Positions 51,901-63,014 of a stretch of DNA of 64,000 nucleotides are shown here, piece after piece. The position numbers and the translations under genes were made by a program. Under the pieces are notes generated by a model, which searched no databases, had not been told where the DNA came from, and was given only the letters and a program-made list of their open reading frames with translations. Numbering within the stretch: position 1 is the first letter of the stretch; each line of letters begins with the position of its first letter. This DNA is from Entoloma clypeatum (taxonomy: Eukaryota; Basidiomycota; Agaricomycetes; Agaricales; Entolomataceae). The DNA lies in the NCBI GenBank assembly GCA_963565915.1, contig OY751492.1:2790001-2854000 (forward strand), in the 5' to 3' direction.

Positions 51901-54900
51901 ATATTTTTCTGGATGTGCTCATTCCCTTGTTACTCGACCTAGACAGTACTCCCATTGTAGGGACCGTCCACCCGCGTTCGTATTTCACGAAATTTGATCA
52001 AGCACTATCCTTTGGCCCTCAGTATATTCCAGCCATCACTGCTTATATTGCCTATCCGACCTATCCAGAGCTAGCGCTTCTTTCAATTCGGATCGTCTCT
52101 ATCCTATCATCGTCGAGTTCATCATCATCAAACTTGGCTACTCTAATTTACCGGAGCAGTGACTCAGAGCGCATAATCACGGCTTTCACGGACGTCTTGG
52201 ATGTAGAAACCCTTGACGACGTGGCAGAGGCTGAACTGCTTGCAGAAGAAACTACAGGTGCGGGGGCGCCTGACTTGGAGGAGAACACAGAGTTGACACA
52301 AGCCATCAGACTGGCAGCTCTCGACCTGCTCATACAAGAGACAGAGCCCTCCAGTCTGGTTCCCAACGTAGGAATGGTGTTACTCTTCGGTGAACTTGAT
52401 ATCAAGCAGATTCAAGATCCTCACGCTTTGGGAGCAGGTCGGACAAGCATACATGTCCTGCTTCAGTTATTAAATGGTGGGATTCCACGCTTCAAGAACG
52501 CGACCAGAACACACGACTACCGTCATACGACCCCATTGTTCATCAGTCTTCCCGCCCTTGCAGAACGATGTTATCGCGTTGTCCACCAACTGTGCACACA
52601 CCACAAAACCTTCGATTTCACCACTCGATACATGCGGACCCAGGAGGACTTTTTCGCGCGACAACTCGCGTATGTGCCCCCGCTGGTGCCTCACACAACG
52701 CACGACTCCTACATACAACTGCAGTATCAGGATGGTTCCCGTGTGACAACCACTGTGTCTTCAGCAAGCTCATTCCTCAGGCTGCGCTCTTGCATATTTG
52801 ATTTGGTTGCACTTGACCTTCATATCCTCACAAATAAGGGCCACCTCAAAGGTGTCTCCGAGTTACTCGACATCCTTTTCGGTCACGGTTCTGACTGCGA
52901 GTCAGACGATGACACCTTCCAGCCATTCCGTGAGGTTGGTCAGTCACATATGCGCATCATCGAACTCCTGCAATCCCTATCGTTTGAATGGTTCGACAGC
53001 TTAGCAGTGGAACCCATGGAACTCCAGTTTCTTGGGCAGCTGAACCTTCTTTCATGCGTGCGCAGAGACTTTGCTGGATGTGAAGTCATTGACCGACGGG
53101 CTTTGTTGGCGTTGTTGTCTGCGGCCAAAAGAGCATTACATGCTCAGGGTGTCATCGTAACGCCCCCGAATGCCGAACAACTGCAACGCGAGGCGACATA
53201 TATTTTGGAAAGTTGCGTCGTCGAAAATCACCGCCGGGAAGTTGCGCATTCTATTGCCACTGGATATGAGGCCTGGAGGCGACTATTGGATATGGCATTG
53301 ATGAAGAGCTTCGACCGCTTGCCGCACGATCGACGGGAGAACATGCTCTTTGACCTGCTGCATGTCGTGCCTGCAATTATTCGTTCGCCTGATATCGAGG
53401 AGTCGACCGCCATTTTGCTCTCCGAAGTTGTGCTATCTTCCATCACCAAGCTTCGCGAGGATCGGCGACAGCAAATCATTGCTCAGTCGGCGAGCGGCAA
53501 TGCTGAATCTGGGTCGCTGCCAGCGGAGAGGTTGTATTCTATCCTACATAGCATTCAAGAAGGTATCCTTGACAACAACCGCGTAGAGCTCGTCCGTGGA
53601 AACCTGTATGCGTCTCTCATTAACTATGTGCACCTTGTGGCATGCCCTGGCGAGGAGACCTCTGCATATGCACACAAGGGAGGAGAAAACCTTGCGCTCT
53701 CCTTGGCTATGTCGACCACTCGGGAAGATTTCTTCTTTGACGGCAATCAGTCGCTGGTATCGCTCGACCGCGGAGGGCGGTCCGAGAAGTCACTAGCGGT
53801 GGGCAGTCTCGCAGCGTTGAAGGGTTCAATGGAGCGCTTGGTTGCATCCATCTCGCGGGATGCTATCGACGGGACGGAGGTTTGGAAAACGGTCGCGTTT
53901 ATGCTGCTCGATGCTCTTGTTCAACTTTCTGGCGCAGAGAAACAACCTTCCGTGCTGTCGTCCTTGAACAGGCACGGGATACTGGCCAACTTTGTGCGGG
54001 GTGTCAAGGAGTCGGATTCACGGTTGCTGGCCGTGTTGAAGCCTGATCCAGGTTAGTTGCTCGCTTGTGTCAATCGCGCTTTTATTCACACGACTTCATG
54101 TTTTTAGATGACCTTAATGTTTTGTATGTGTACGAGGCGAAGATGTCCCTGTTTGTACGCATGACGCAGACGCGGGCGGGCGCTGAGCGACTCCTTGAGG
54201 CGCAGTTGGTCCCGGTTCTGGCACAGTGCGATTATCTTGATGCGCGGCCAGAGACTGATCAGTCTTTCATTGGTAAGATTGGATCCTTTGTTACCAACCT
54301 CTCTCATGAACAAACTCAATAGATCGAGACTCGTTCCTCCCATCAGCAGTCCAACGGTATCACCAACTCTTTATGCCCGCGCTACAGGTTGTCGATGGGA
54401 TGTTGGCTACCCTCAGCAACAAACATGCCACTATTACCAATCAGGTCTGGTCTCATGTCGGTTCCTTCCTGTGAACATACAGGCTGAACTTCTGCAGGCT
54501 CTTGATTTCCTATCCAGTCACAGCTCAACCATCGTCATTCTTCTCAAGAACGATATGGACTACGTTCCGTTATCCTTGCTGGAAGAAATCCATCTGCTTG
54601 TCACCTCGTGTGCGAGCGTCCTTCCTTCTGTACCCAAATCAGAGATGGTATGTTGCTCTCCTTCTAGCGTCTCCCTGAATGATACATCGCCTCTTTACAG
54701 CTATCAAGCAACTCGGGCTTTGGAGCAATTCACGCGGCCATCCTCAACCTGGCGACACGATGTCTGGGTGGAGGTAGATGTTTCGCCCATATAATACCGC
54801 AGTCAGACGCGGAGATGCAGCGAGCGAACACATATGCTTTTGGTGTGTAGCCCAAAATTCTGGTATGTTTTTGCTTTGATACTACCTCCTCTACAATAGG

Positions 54901-56032
54901 TTACGGATCCGAATCAAACTTCAACGTGAGCGTTCGCCAGGGGGAACGGCTGTTGCGAAAGAGCATCGTTGCCTACATCGGCTCCGCCAGCGACTTTACG
55001 GGTTCGTCTCGTTCTGCCCATTCCAGGAAGGGTCTCATGTCCTTGCTACAGAACCCGAGATCACGCTGGTGCTGTCGCCGATCACTACCCCTCAGCATCG
55101 TCACCACAACAATGAGCAGTCACATGCTTCCCACTTCCTCAGTCCGTCTTCAGCTTGTTGGGCTCCTAACGGTACTAATGAAAGTGAACAGCTACGATTC
55201 CGACAATCGGGGACTCTCTTGAGGCCCTCAATGCGCTATGCGCGGAGTTGACGGAGACGCTGCAGCAGATATCGAATTTGACGGCGGAGCTGGCGGCGAG
55301 GGATTACATCGCGGTCGATAACATCCAGGAGGTGAATTTTTTACTCCCTTTTCTTGCTAGTTTTCGTGTGCTGAGGACTGTTATACAGGTGGTGAAAGAT
55401 ATACCCGTGTCGCTGTTGCAAGACCTGGATGTGGCACAGAAGCGGGAGCTGATATGTGAGGAGATGGGGAGCGTGAGGAGGGCAGCTACGAGGGAGGCGA
55501 GGGTGTTGCTTGGTGTGTTTTTATTCTTTCTTCATGCTGTGCCATTTTTTTGAAGGAACCTCACAGACACGACGGAAATGCTGCTGCTGGTCATCTGGCG
55601 ACACATCCAACACTACACATCCCCTTCCTTTTCGCTTCCCTCTGCCCCCGGGACCTCTGCGACGACGACGGCGGCAGCGGCCAATTTGTCGTCCTCGACA
55701 CTGTTTAACCCAAGTGGGAGCAGGAATGCAGGGAAGCAGAACAACATTCTGAATGCTGCGATGCGGTTCTTGGCCGCGCCGGATCCGGAGACGTTCAAGG
55801 AGGAGGTGGGGAGGAAACTGGGACCGCTGTTAGGGAGACTGGAGGGGTTGGATTTGACTTTGGTAAAAGCCATTTTTTTCAGATTCTTTTGTTGGGGAGT
55901 TATTGAATAAGAAATGTTTAGGACTTCGATGGGGATGTGAGGAATTGGAATGAAGGGTATATCGAGATTATGGGGAGGAGGTTGAGGGATAGTCTTGGGC
56001 TGTTGCATGATCCTGGTCGGGATGACGAGTAG
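48971..56032 (+). CDS. NUP192: Nucleoporin Nup192/Nup205
   Basis: Large alpha-solenoid scaffold protein of the inner ring of the nuclear pore. The start at 48971 gives MDSISPLRDMLSSVMSGRES; after an intron GKITIDGKRVAVNSDFARQALFLSQQLDCSERYVAGIL, the conserved N-terminus of the family, then HHRRRLLVECVCEL-like RRRLLVECVCELVEA. One exon runs uninterrupted from about 49,700 to 54,053 (over 1,450 residues), with FYMLTTVLFAFASADPQS, LVRPKDVFLAQSFLHLLATVV-like segments and PFLKLLSTLIHTPKRV. The 3' part is split by at least six short introns and ends DFDGDVRNWNEGYIEIM with TAG at 56030-56032. Predicted length near 2,000 residues fits the family. Confidence 0.92.
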
Positions 56033-56300
56033 AGAAGACTGGAATCTTGCTGTACACATCTGTCTTGCTGCATTGAATTTGCTTTCATTTCTGCTCTGGC
56101 ACCCGAAAAGAAATTCGGATATGGGCGTGGAAAGATCCAGAAATAAGCAATGTGTACAGTACTTGGAGGTTTACAGAGTGGTCTAGAAGTGACACCGTCC
56201 CACATATAGTAACTAGCAGAAAGTATATCGGTCGATCATACATTGAACGTGGAGATTATCCTGTTCTAGATGTTATGTAGGATCAATGGGAGATATCAAG

Positions 56301-57201
56301 TCACCGAGGTAAGAGGTTGCCAGCACCGCGAAGGGCGAGTTGGCCGCCGAGGCGTATTGTCTGCGTTCCGCCGGGGAAGTAGGCGACAATGTAGATGGCG
56401 AGGGCGACGACTTGGATTGTGCCGCTGACAATGGATCCGAGGTAAGATTTTTGCTGGTAGATGGAGGTTAATGATAAGAGGTTGGCTGGAGGGGTCAGGA
56501 CGTACGCCGAGGGAGAAGTACAGGGTGAAGGCGAGACTTGTAAAGTAGGTGACGGAAAAGGGGAGGCGTTCGGCGGATATGAGGTGTTTGAAATGGTTTA
56601 TTGGACCCATGAGGACGGAGAAGCTGTGTAGGGGGTGGATGTGTGAGTGGGATATGGGGGGGGAGGGGGAAATTGGAGAGAGAGACTGACCCGAACATGA
56701 CGAGCAGACTTCCGAGGCTGCGGATGGCCGGGTGAGATCTGGGAATGAATGGGTTGAAAAAGTGTGGGTTCACCTAAAGGAAAGCGCGAATTTGGCTGGT
56801 CTGGATAATGTAGGTCAGATTGGTAAAGGATGTGGGTGGGGAGTGACAGACTTGATTGGGAGGAAAGGCAGCGTCATGAACGCGACGAAGAAACAGACGG
56901 CTGCGCCGATCAAGCAGCCCCCGAACCCCAGTAGCCTAGTAGACAACAATAAGTTGCGCGGTGATGGCTTGGTAGATGGCAGAGCTGACCGCTCCCAGCT
57001 GGAAAGGGCGAACCAGGCCTCATCTTGATTGGAGCGCTCGCTGGAGCGGAGGGGGATGTAGTCGCCGGCGACGGTGTTGTAGAAGCGGGAGAACGGGTTT
57101 GAGGGCTGCTGGATGGGCTGCGAGTCGTCTGTCGTGCCGCGCGACCAGCGGAACTGCGAGAGATTGGCGCGGAACGACTGCTCTGACGACGGAGGAGGCA
57201 T
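56301..57201 (-). CDS. SFT2: SFT2-domain vesicle transport protein
   Basis: Four-helix Golgi membrane protein that helps fuse endosome-derived vesicles with the Golgi (Sft2 family). The start at 57201 gives SFRANLSQFRWSRGT and PFSRFYNTVAGDYIPLRS; then LSSWERLLGFGGCLIGAAVCF and FVAFMTLPFLPIKP (helices 1 and 2), FALSFSLGSLLVMFGFSVLMGP and NHFKHLISAERLPFSVTYF, the family's signature, and YLGSIVSGTIQVVALAIYIV and AYFPGGTQTIRLGG at the C-terminus, stop TGA at 56303-56301. Four short introns. Its start is 142 bases from the divergent LeuRS start. Confidence 0.93.
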
Positions 57202-57343
57202 TTCAAGGGTGTAAACAAACCACAACAACCAACTCGACGTCACAATTTCTTTCTCTTTAATTAATTTTTATTCTTTTTCCAAGATTTTGTCGTTTAGTAT
57301 CGCGTCCCGTCCTTTGCGGTCGTTCTGGACTCGCTCCTTCTCT

Positions 57344-60300
57344 ATGGCACAGACAATAGAGCTGGCACAGGTCAGTTCTCCTCCTCCTCCTCCTCCTCCT
57401 CCTCCTCCTCCTCCTCCTCCTCCTCCTCCTCACCCATCGATCTAGACCAGCAAGCGTGATCATCTCCAGGCACTGGAAAAGAAATACCAAGCACGCTGGC
57501 GCGACGAACACGTCTTCCAGGTCAACGCACCTCCCCAAGCAGACATCGCTGGCCTCTCCTCCACCGAGATCCACCAAAAGCACCCCAAATGGTTCGGCAA
57601 CTTCCCCTACCCATACATGAACGGAAGTCTTCATCTCGGCCATGCTTTCACCATCTCCAAGATCGAGTTTGCAGCGGGCTACCAGCGAATGCTCGGCAAA
57701 CGCGTCTTGTTCCCCCACGGTTTTCACGTCACTGGCATGCCCATCAAGGCCAGTCTTTTTCTTCATCGCACAGAACTTACCTATGAATACACCCTTAGGC
57801 CTCGGCGGACAAGATCATTCGTGAGATCGAGCTGTTTGGCCCCGACTTTGAACGATATGAACAGGTCCAGGCCGAATTCGACGCCGCCTCAGAGAAGGAA
57901 AAGGAGAAGGACGCATCCATCACTGCAGATCCCACCGACAAGTCAAAGGCGAAAAAGGGCAAGATCGTTGCAAAATCAACCGGCCTCACGTACCAGTTCC
58001 AAATAATGGAATCTATCGGCATCCCTCGCTCAGAGATCAAAAAGTTCGCCGACCCACAACATTGGTTGACCGTTTTCCCTCCCATCGCCATTGTTCGCCT
58101 CCCTTCGATTTCATCTCGTACTTGCTCATCTCCATCGTAGGAAGACAACAATTCTTTTGGTTCCCGCATCGACTGGCGGCGCACCTTCATTACGACAGAC
58201 GCGAACCCTTATTACGACTCTTTCGTCCGCTGGCAGGTCAACAAGCTGCATAAACTAGGGAAAATCAAGTTTGGAGAACGATATACCATCTACAGCCCCA
58301 AAGACGGCCAGCCATGCATGGACCACGATCGGCAAGACGGCGAAGGCGTTGGACCCCAAGAGTATACTGGGATCAAGATGGAGGTCCTCGACTGGAGTCC
58401 TGAGGCCAAGGCTGCCATCGAAGGCAAAGTCGGCGATCGCAAGGTCTTTTTGGTAGCTGCAACTCTCCGTCCGGAAACCATGTCAGTCTCTTCATCTTAC
58501 AGAGATCCACTTTAACCAAAAATCTTTCTCTTGTACAGGTACGGTCAAACCAACTGCTATGTTGGTACGGCGCTGAAATATGGTGTATTTGCAATCAACG
58601 ACAAAGAAGCTTATCTTTGCACCCATCGCGCCGCTCGTAACATGGCTTTCCAGGGCATCTCTACTCCCCGTGGTTCCGTCGACCAGCTGTTGGAAATCAC
58701 TGGTTCCAAACTGATCGGCACCAAAATTAAAGCACCTCTTGCAATCAACCCAGAGGTGTATGTTTTGCCCATGGACAATGTTCTGGCGACAAAGGTACCT
58801 CTCATCCGCCCATCACTTTCTACTTGACTCACCCCATCTTCCTAGGGAACCGGTGTCGTGACCTCCGTCCCATCCGACTCACCCGACGACTGCCAAACTC
58901 TCTATGACCTGCGCAAAAAACCCGCCTTTTACGGTATCGATCCCTCGTGGGCCGCCATCGACCCCGTCCCCGTCATCCGCACGCCGACATACGGCGACCT
59001 CTGCGCGCCCGCCCTCTTGACCGCGTTGAAGGTCCAGTCGCAAAAGGACACGAAGCAGCTGACAGAGGCAAAGGAGCTGGCATACAAGGAGGGTTTCTAT
59101 AGCGGCACAATGTTGGTGGGCGAGTTCCAGGGTGTCAGTGTGCAGGATGCAAAAGGGAAGGTGAGGGATCGATTGATTGAGGCAGGGCTTGCGTTTGCGT
59201 ACGCGGAGCCGGAGGGATTGGTTATTTCGAGAAGTGCGGATGAGTGTGTGGTTGCGTTGATGGATCAGTGGTATTTGGATTATGGAGAGGAGTCGTGGAA
59301 GGGGCAGGTTGAGGGGTAAGCGTTTTTTTTTGGTTTCTTGTTTCATCGCTTAGCTGGAGACTGATCTGAGGGGGGGTCATTAAAGGTTGCTAGCGGGAAT
59401 GAACACTTACACGGCAGAGACAAGGCATGCGTTTGAAAAAACGTTGGCTTGGTTGAACAAGTGGGCGTGTGCCCGTACCTATGGCTTGGGATCTAAGCTA
59501 CCTTGGGACCCCCATTTCTTGGTTGAATCATTGAGTGATTCGACCATTTATATGAGCTATTATACCGTCTCCCAGCTTTTGCATGGTGTGCTCTTCTACT
59601 TCTTTCCAGTGTTGTCATCCATATTAAACATTCCCTCCACCCCACACAGAGAACAGCATCGACGGATCGAAACCTGGACCTCTGGAAATAACTCCTAACC
59701 AAATGACTGACGAAATCTGGGAATATGTCTTCTGCAACGGGCCTTTCCCTTCTCCCTCTCCCCTGCCCCGTGAGAAAGCCGATGCCCTCAAGCACGAGTT
59801 CGAGTACTTCTATCCCTTCGACGTGCGGTCCTCTGCCAAGGATCTGATCCCGAACCATTTGACATTTGCTCTGTACAACCACGCCGCCATCTTCCCCGCG
59901 GACAAGTTCCCCCTGAGCATGCGCACGAACGGACACCTAATGTTGAACGGCAAGAAAATGTCGAAGAGCACGGGAAACTCGCTGACCTTGAAGGAGGCGA
60001 TCCAGAAGTTCGGCGCTGACGCGACGCGGCTGAGTTTAGCTGATGCCGGAGACGGAATGGAGGACGCGAACTTTGAGGAGAAGACGGCGAATGCGAATAT
60101 TCTGAGGGTGCATACGTTGTTGGCGTGGTGTGAGGATGTGGTCAAGGATGAGGCGAATCTGAGGCATGGGCCGAAGGGCTACCATGATGAGGTGTTTGAG
60201 CATGAGATCAATGAGCTGATCAATGTCACTCAAAGCCACTATGAGGCGTAAGGCTACTCTTGGTTTCTCTTTCAACCTCGCACTAATATTACGCAGGACA

Positions 60301-61175
60301 AACTACAAGGATGCCCTTAAATTCGGCTTCTACGAGCTGCAGAGCGCGCGAGACTGGTACCGCGAGGTCACCTCGGACATTGGGATGCAAGCCGACCTGG
60401 TCCTGCACTGGATCCGCATCGCCGCACTGCTCGTCACACCCATCGCGCCGCATTTTGCAGAGCACATCTACACCGCCATCCTTAATTCCCCCACATCTAT
60501 TCAGCATGCTTCGTGGCCGACTCCGGCCAAACCCGTCGACCCCGCGGTCCTCGAGGCGGCGGCGTACATGCGGGGGACAATCAAAACAATCCGTGACGCG
60601 GAGGGCGCACTGGTGAAGATGCTGAACAAGACGAAGAGCAAGAAAGGAACCGCGGATGGGCTGGCGAATGTGTTTGACCCGCGGAAGCCGAAGAGCGTGA
60701 GGATATATGTGGCGACGGCGTTCCCGGAGTGGCAGAATACGTGTGTGGAGGCGGTGAAGGTGGCTTACGATGAGAGGGAGGACAGCGTGGACGATGCGAA
60801 GGTGCGAGAGGTGTTGAGCGAGAAGGGGCTGATCAAGGATAAGAGGGCGATGCCGTTTGTGCAGGCGTTCAAGGTTCGTGTTTGTTTCACCTTTTCACTT
60901 TAGGTATTCATGGATATGTGTGTGTGTGTGTTTTTTTTTAGAAACGCATGGCGCAGTTTGGTGCACAGACGGCGTTCCGCCGGACGCTGCCATTCTCGGA
61001 GGGGCAGGTTCTGAGCGAGATTTTGCCGTATTTGAAGAAATCGCTGGGGTTGGTGGATGCAGAGGTGTTGTCAGTGGAGGAGGCGAGAAGGAAGGAGGGC
61101 CAGCTGGGGTATACCAAGAGCATCATAGAGACGTCGGAACCTGGCAGTCCCGCATTTGAGTATCGCAATGTGTAG
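57344..61175 (+). CDS. LARS1: Cytosolic leucyl-tRNA synthetase
   Basis: Class Ia synthetase that charges tRNA-Leu. The start at 57344 gives MAQTIELAQ, then an intron that carries a TCC microsatellite. Exon 2 has [15 protein letters not shown] and [16 protein letters not shown], the HIGH motif (HLGH). [17 protein letters not shown], then [25 protein letters not shown] and [21 protein letters not shown] cover the core and the start of the CP1 editing domain; [15 protein letters not shown] is the KMSKS loop. [17 protein letters not shown] and [13 protein letters not shown] form the anticodon-binding region; the C-terminal domain ends [10 protein letters not shown] with TAG at 61173-61175. Around nine short introns. 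The codons near the 3' end are GC-rich. A decayed copy of part of the last exons follows downstream. Confidence 0.96.
57376..57430. repeat. (TCC)n microsatellite in LeuRS intron 1
   Basis: About 18 perfect TCC units occupy most of the first LeuRS intron, directly 3' of its donor (gtcagttc). Likely length-polymorphic; it may also serve as a polypyrimidine stretch. Confidence 0.95.
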
Positions 61176-61456
61176 GGGATGGAGGGACGAAATATGGATT
61201 GGGGAGTAGCGATTTAATTTGATAAATACGACTTGGGTTTGATGGAAGAGGTCAGTGCTCGTTTCACTTTTGATGTTGACTCCGGGTGCTGTGCTCGAAT
61301 TCAACATCGAACGATCGTTAAAGCTTGAAAACTCAAGGTCACACTGTAGATTATACCTTTGTGATCAAAGTCTAGTGTCTAAATCACAGAGCCGAACACC
61401 TTCTGGGAAGGGGAAAAATCTTCAGTATCTTTTGTATCTGCGAATGCAAAGTTGAT
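61176..61456. other. LeuRS 3' flanking region
   Basis: About 280 bases between the LeuRS stop and the start of the LeuRS-derived fragment. No gene seen. Confidence 0.5.
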
Positions 61457-61627
61457 GATGGGCTGTTGGATGTGTTCGACCCGCGGAAGCCAAAGAACGT
61501 GAGGATATATGCGGCGACGGCGCTTCCGGGGTGCGGAATACCTCTGTGGAGGCGGTGAAGGTGTCGTACATACGACGAGGGGACGATGCCCAGGATAAGG
61601 GGGCGATGCCGTTTGTGCAAGCGTTCC
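61457..61627 (+). pseudogene. Decayed fragment of the LeuRS 3' coding region
   Basis: The stretch matches 60655-60873 of the LeuRS gene: GATGGGCTG, GACCCGCGGAAGCC, GTGAGGATATATG, GTGGAGGCGGTGAAGGTG, GCGATGCCGTTTGTGCA are shared. It has point changes and an internal deletion of about 45 bases (between GACGATGC and AGGATAAG), so the frame is broken. It is a truncated tandem duplicate 282 bases downstream of the parent stop. Confidence 0.88.
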
Positions 61628-62199
61628 CTTTACAGTTTTTGGATTGGCGTTGGAGCATTCCGAATTAGAAAAGGAACAAGAAATGGAATGCGTTTGCCGC
61701 CATTTTCGCTGATGATTGCATAAAATGGATAGTATTTTACTGCCTCTTCCCTTGGTAATCGTTGCAAGCACATGGACATTCATCGAATATTCATCCGCCC
61801 TTGACCAGCGACCAACAGAAATGGCTGTTGCTACTGGCTCTCGCAACACCTCGTAGGTGCCGCGTAGTATGCAATCGCGCTTCTGACCGGGGAACCAGGA
61901 AAAGACCCTTCTCGCCTGAATTCTGGAATGACAGAGGAGATTTGTTGACGAGGGCCGCTCGACGAGAGACGCGAATGGTTTGGAAACAGTCGTTTTTGTC
62001 GGTTAGAAATACAGTATACTTCGTAGATGGAACTGAGTGCGAAAGAAGTAGCAACGTTCGCCAAGAAACGTCTAAGATAACGCGAGTGACGTAGGAATGT
62101 TCGCCAAGAGGGGTCCTCGATGTACGAATAGGAACTTAAAAGGATAAGGAAAGAGGGCCAAGGTTCTGAATCGCCAGCATCGATTGTACAGGTACCACT
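61628..62199. other. Intergenic, no gene recognised
   Basis: About 570 bases between the LeuRS fragment and the stop of the convergent hypothetical gene. Overlapping small frames on both strands show no family resemblance. Confidence 0.5.
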
Positions 62200-62990
62200 T
62201 CAAGTCTTCCGAGTGCGTGTACGCAATGTTGAAGTCTTCTGTTGACTATTCTTCGTTGAACTCTTCCTCTTACTTGCGCTGCGAGTCCGAGCGCTGAGCG
62301 GTAATGTTGCGTCTGGAGACTGTTCCGCATAATCCTGCTCCTGCGCCGCGGTGGACTTGGAGGCTCTGCGAGCTGCGGCCCTAGTCCGAATTCCACCCTG
62401 TGCGCTCCTATTGGAGGACCGTGCAGTGGCCATACCAGTAGCAATTTTATTTGTGTTCGCCGTGATCTGCGAAAATCGCTGGGAAGACTGCTGCAAAGTA
62501 GCGGTGGATTGGTTTTGGGACTGAAGTCCTGGAACGGTTGCAGGAAATGTGATACGGATATGATAATTGATGGTGCCGCCGTAGGTATTATTCTTATAAT
62601 GCTCTATAAGGGCATTGAATCCGCAGTCCTTCATCAGTTGATTCAGGTCTTTTTCTATCTCGGGCACATAGGCCTGAAAGTGCTGCGAGTGACTGAGGAA
62701 GAACGAGAGGGATGAAGTGGGATCAGCAACGTATTGAGGAAATTGTAAGGGATCGTCCGCTTGTACGATGCGTACTAAGTTGCGGTAGCTAGCAAAATAG
62801 GGGGGGGTCTCAGATGTTGTCGGTAGTGCCGGTGAAGGAGCGCAGACCTGTTTTCTATGTCTGACATGAGCCTGAGCCTGGCTGCCTTGAGCCATTCACC
62901 GACGACTCTGTCAAGATTTTGCGGTTGTTGTTTTCGAGCGACAGCAATACAGCTGTTGAATAGAGCAGACACCTCTGACAGATCGGACAT
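62200..62990 (-). CDS. Hypothetical protein with Arg/Ser/Thr-rich tail
   Basis: Two exons: 62990-62846 or thereabouts encodes MSDLSEVSALFNSCIAVARK and VVGEWLKAARLRLMSDIENR. An intron ending ttttgctag joins it to SYRNLVRIVQADDPLQFPQY, followed by LSFFLSHSQHFQAYVPEIEKDLNQLMKDCG and YGGTINYHIRITFPATVP. The C-terminal ~95 residues are low complexity, basic and Ser/Thr/Ala-rich (RSAQGGIRTRAAARR, SASKRKSSTK). The N-terminal half looks helical and well folded, the tail resembles a nuclear or nucleic-acid-binding extension. I recognise no family. Confidence 0.6.
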
Positions 62991-63014
62991 GAGAGCAGTG
63001 TCTGACGTAATGCA

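Noticed and set aside
62200..62895. A 231-residue protein starting at ATG 62895
   Set aside because: Splicing from the frame that starts at 62990 gives a more natural N-terminus; the 62895 start lies in an alternate frame and reads through the intron.
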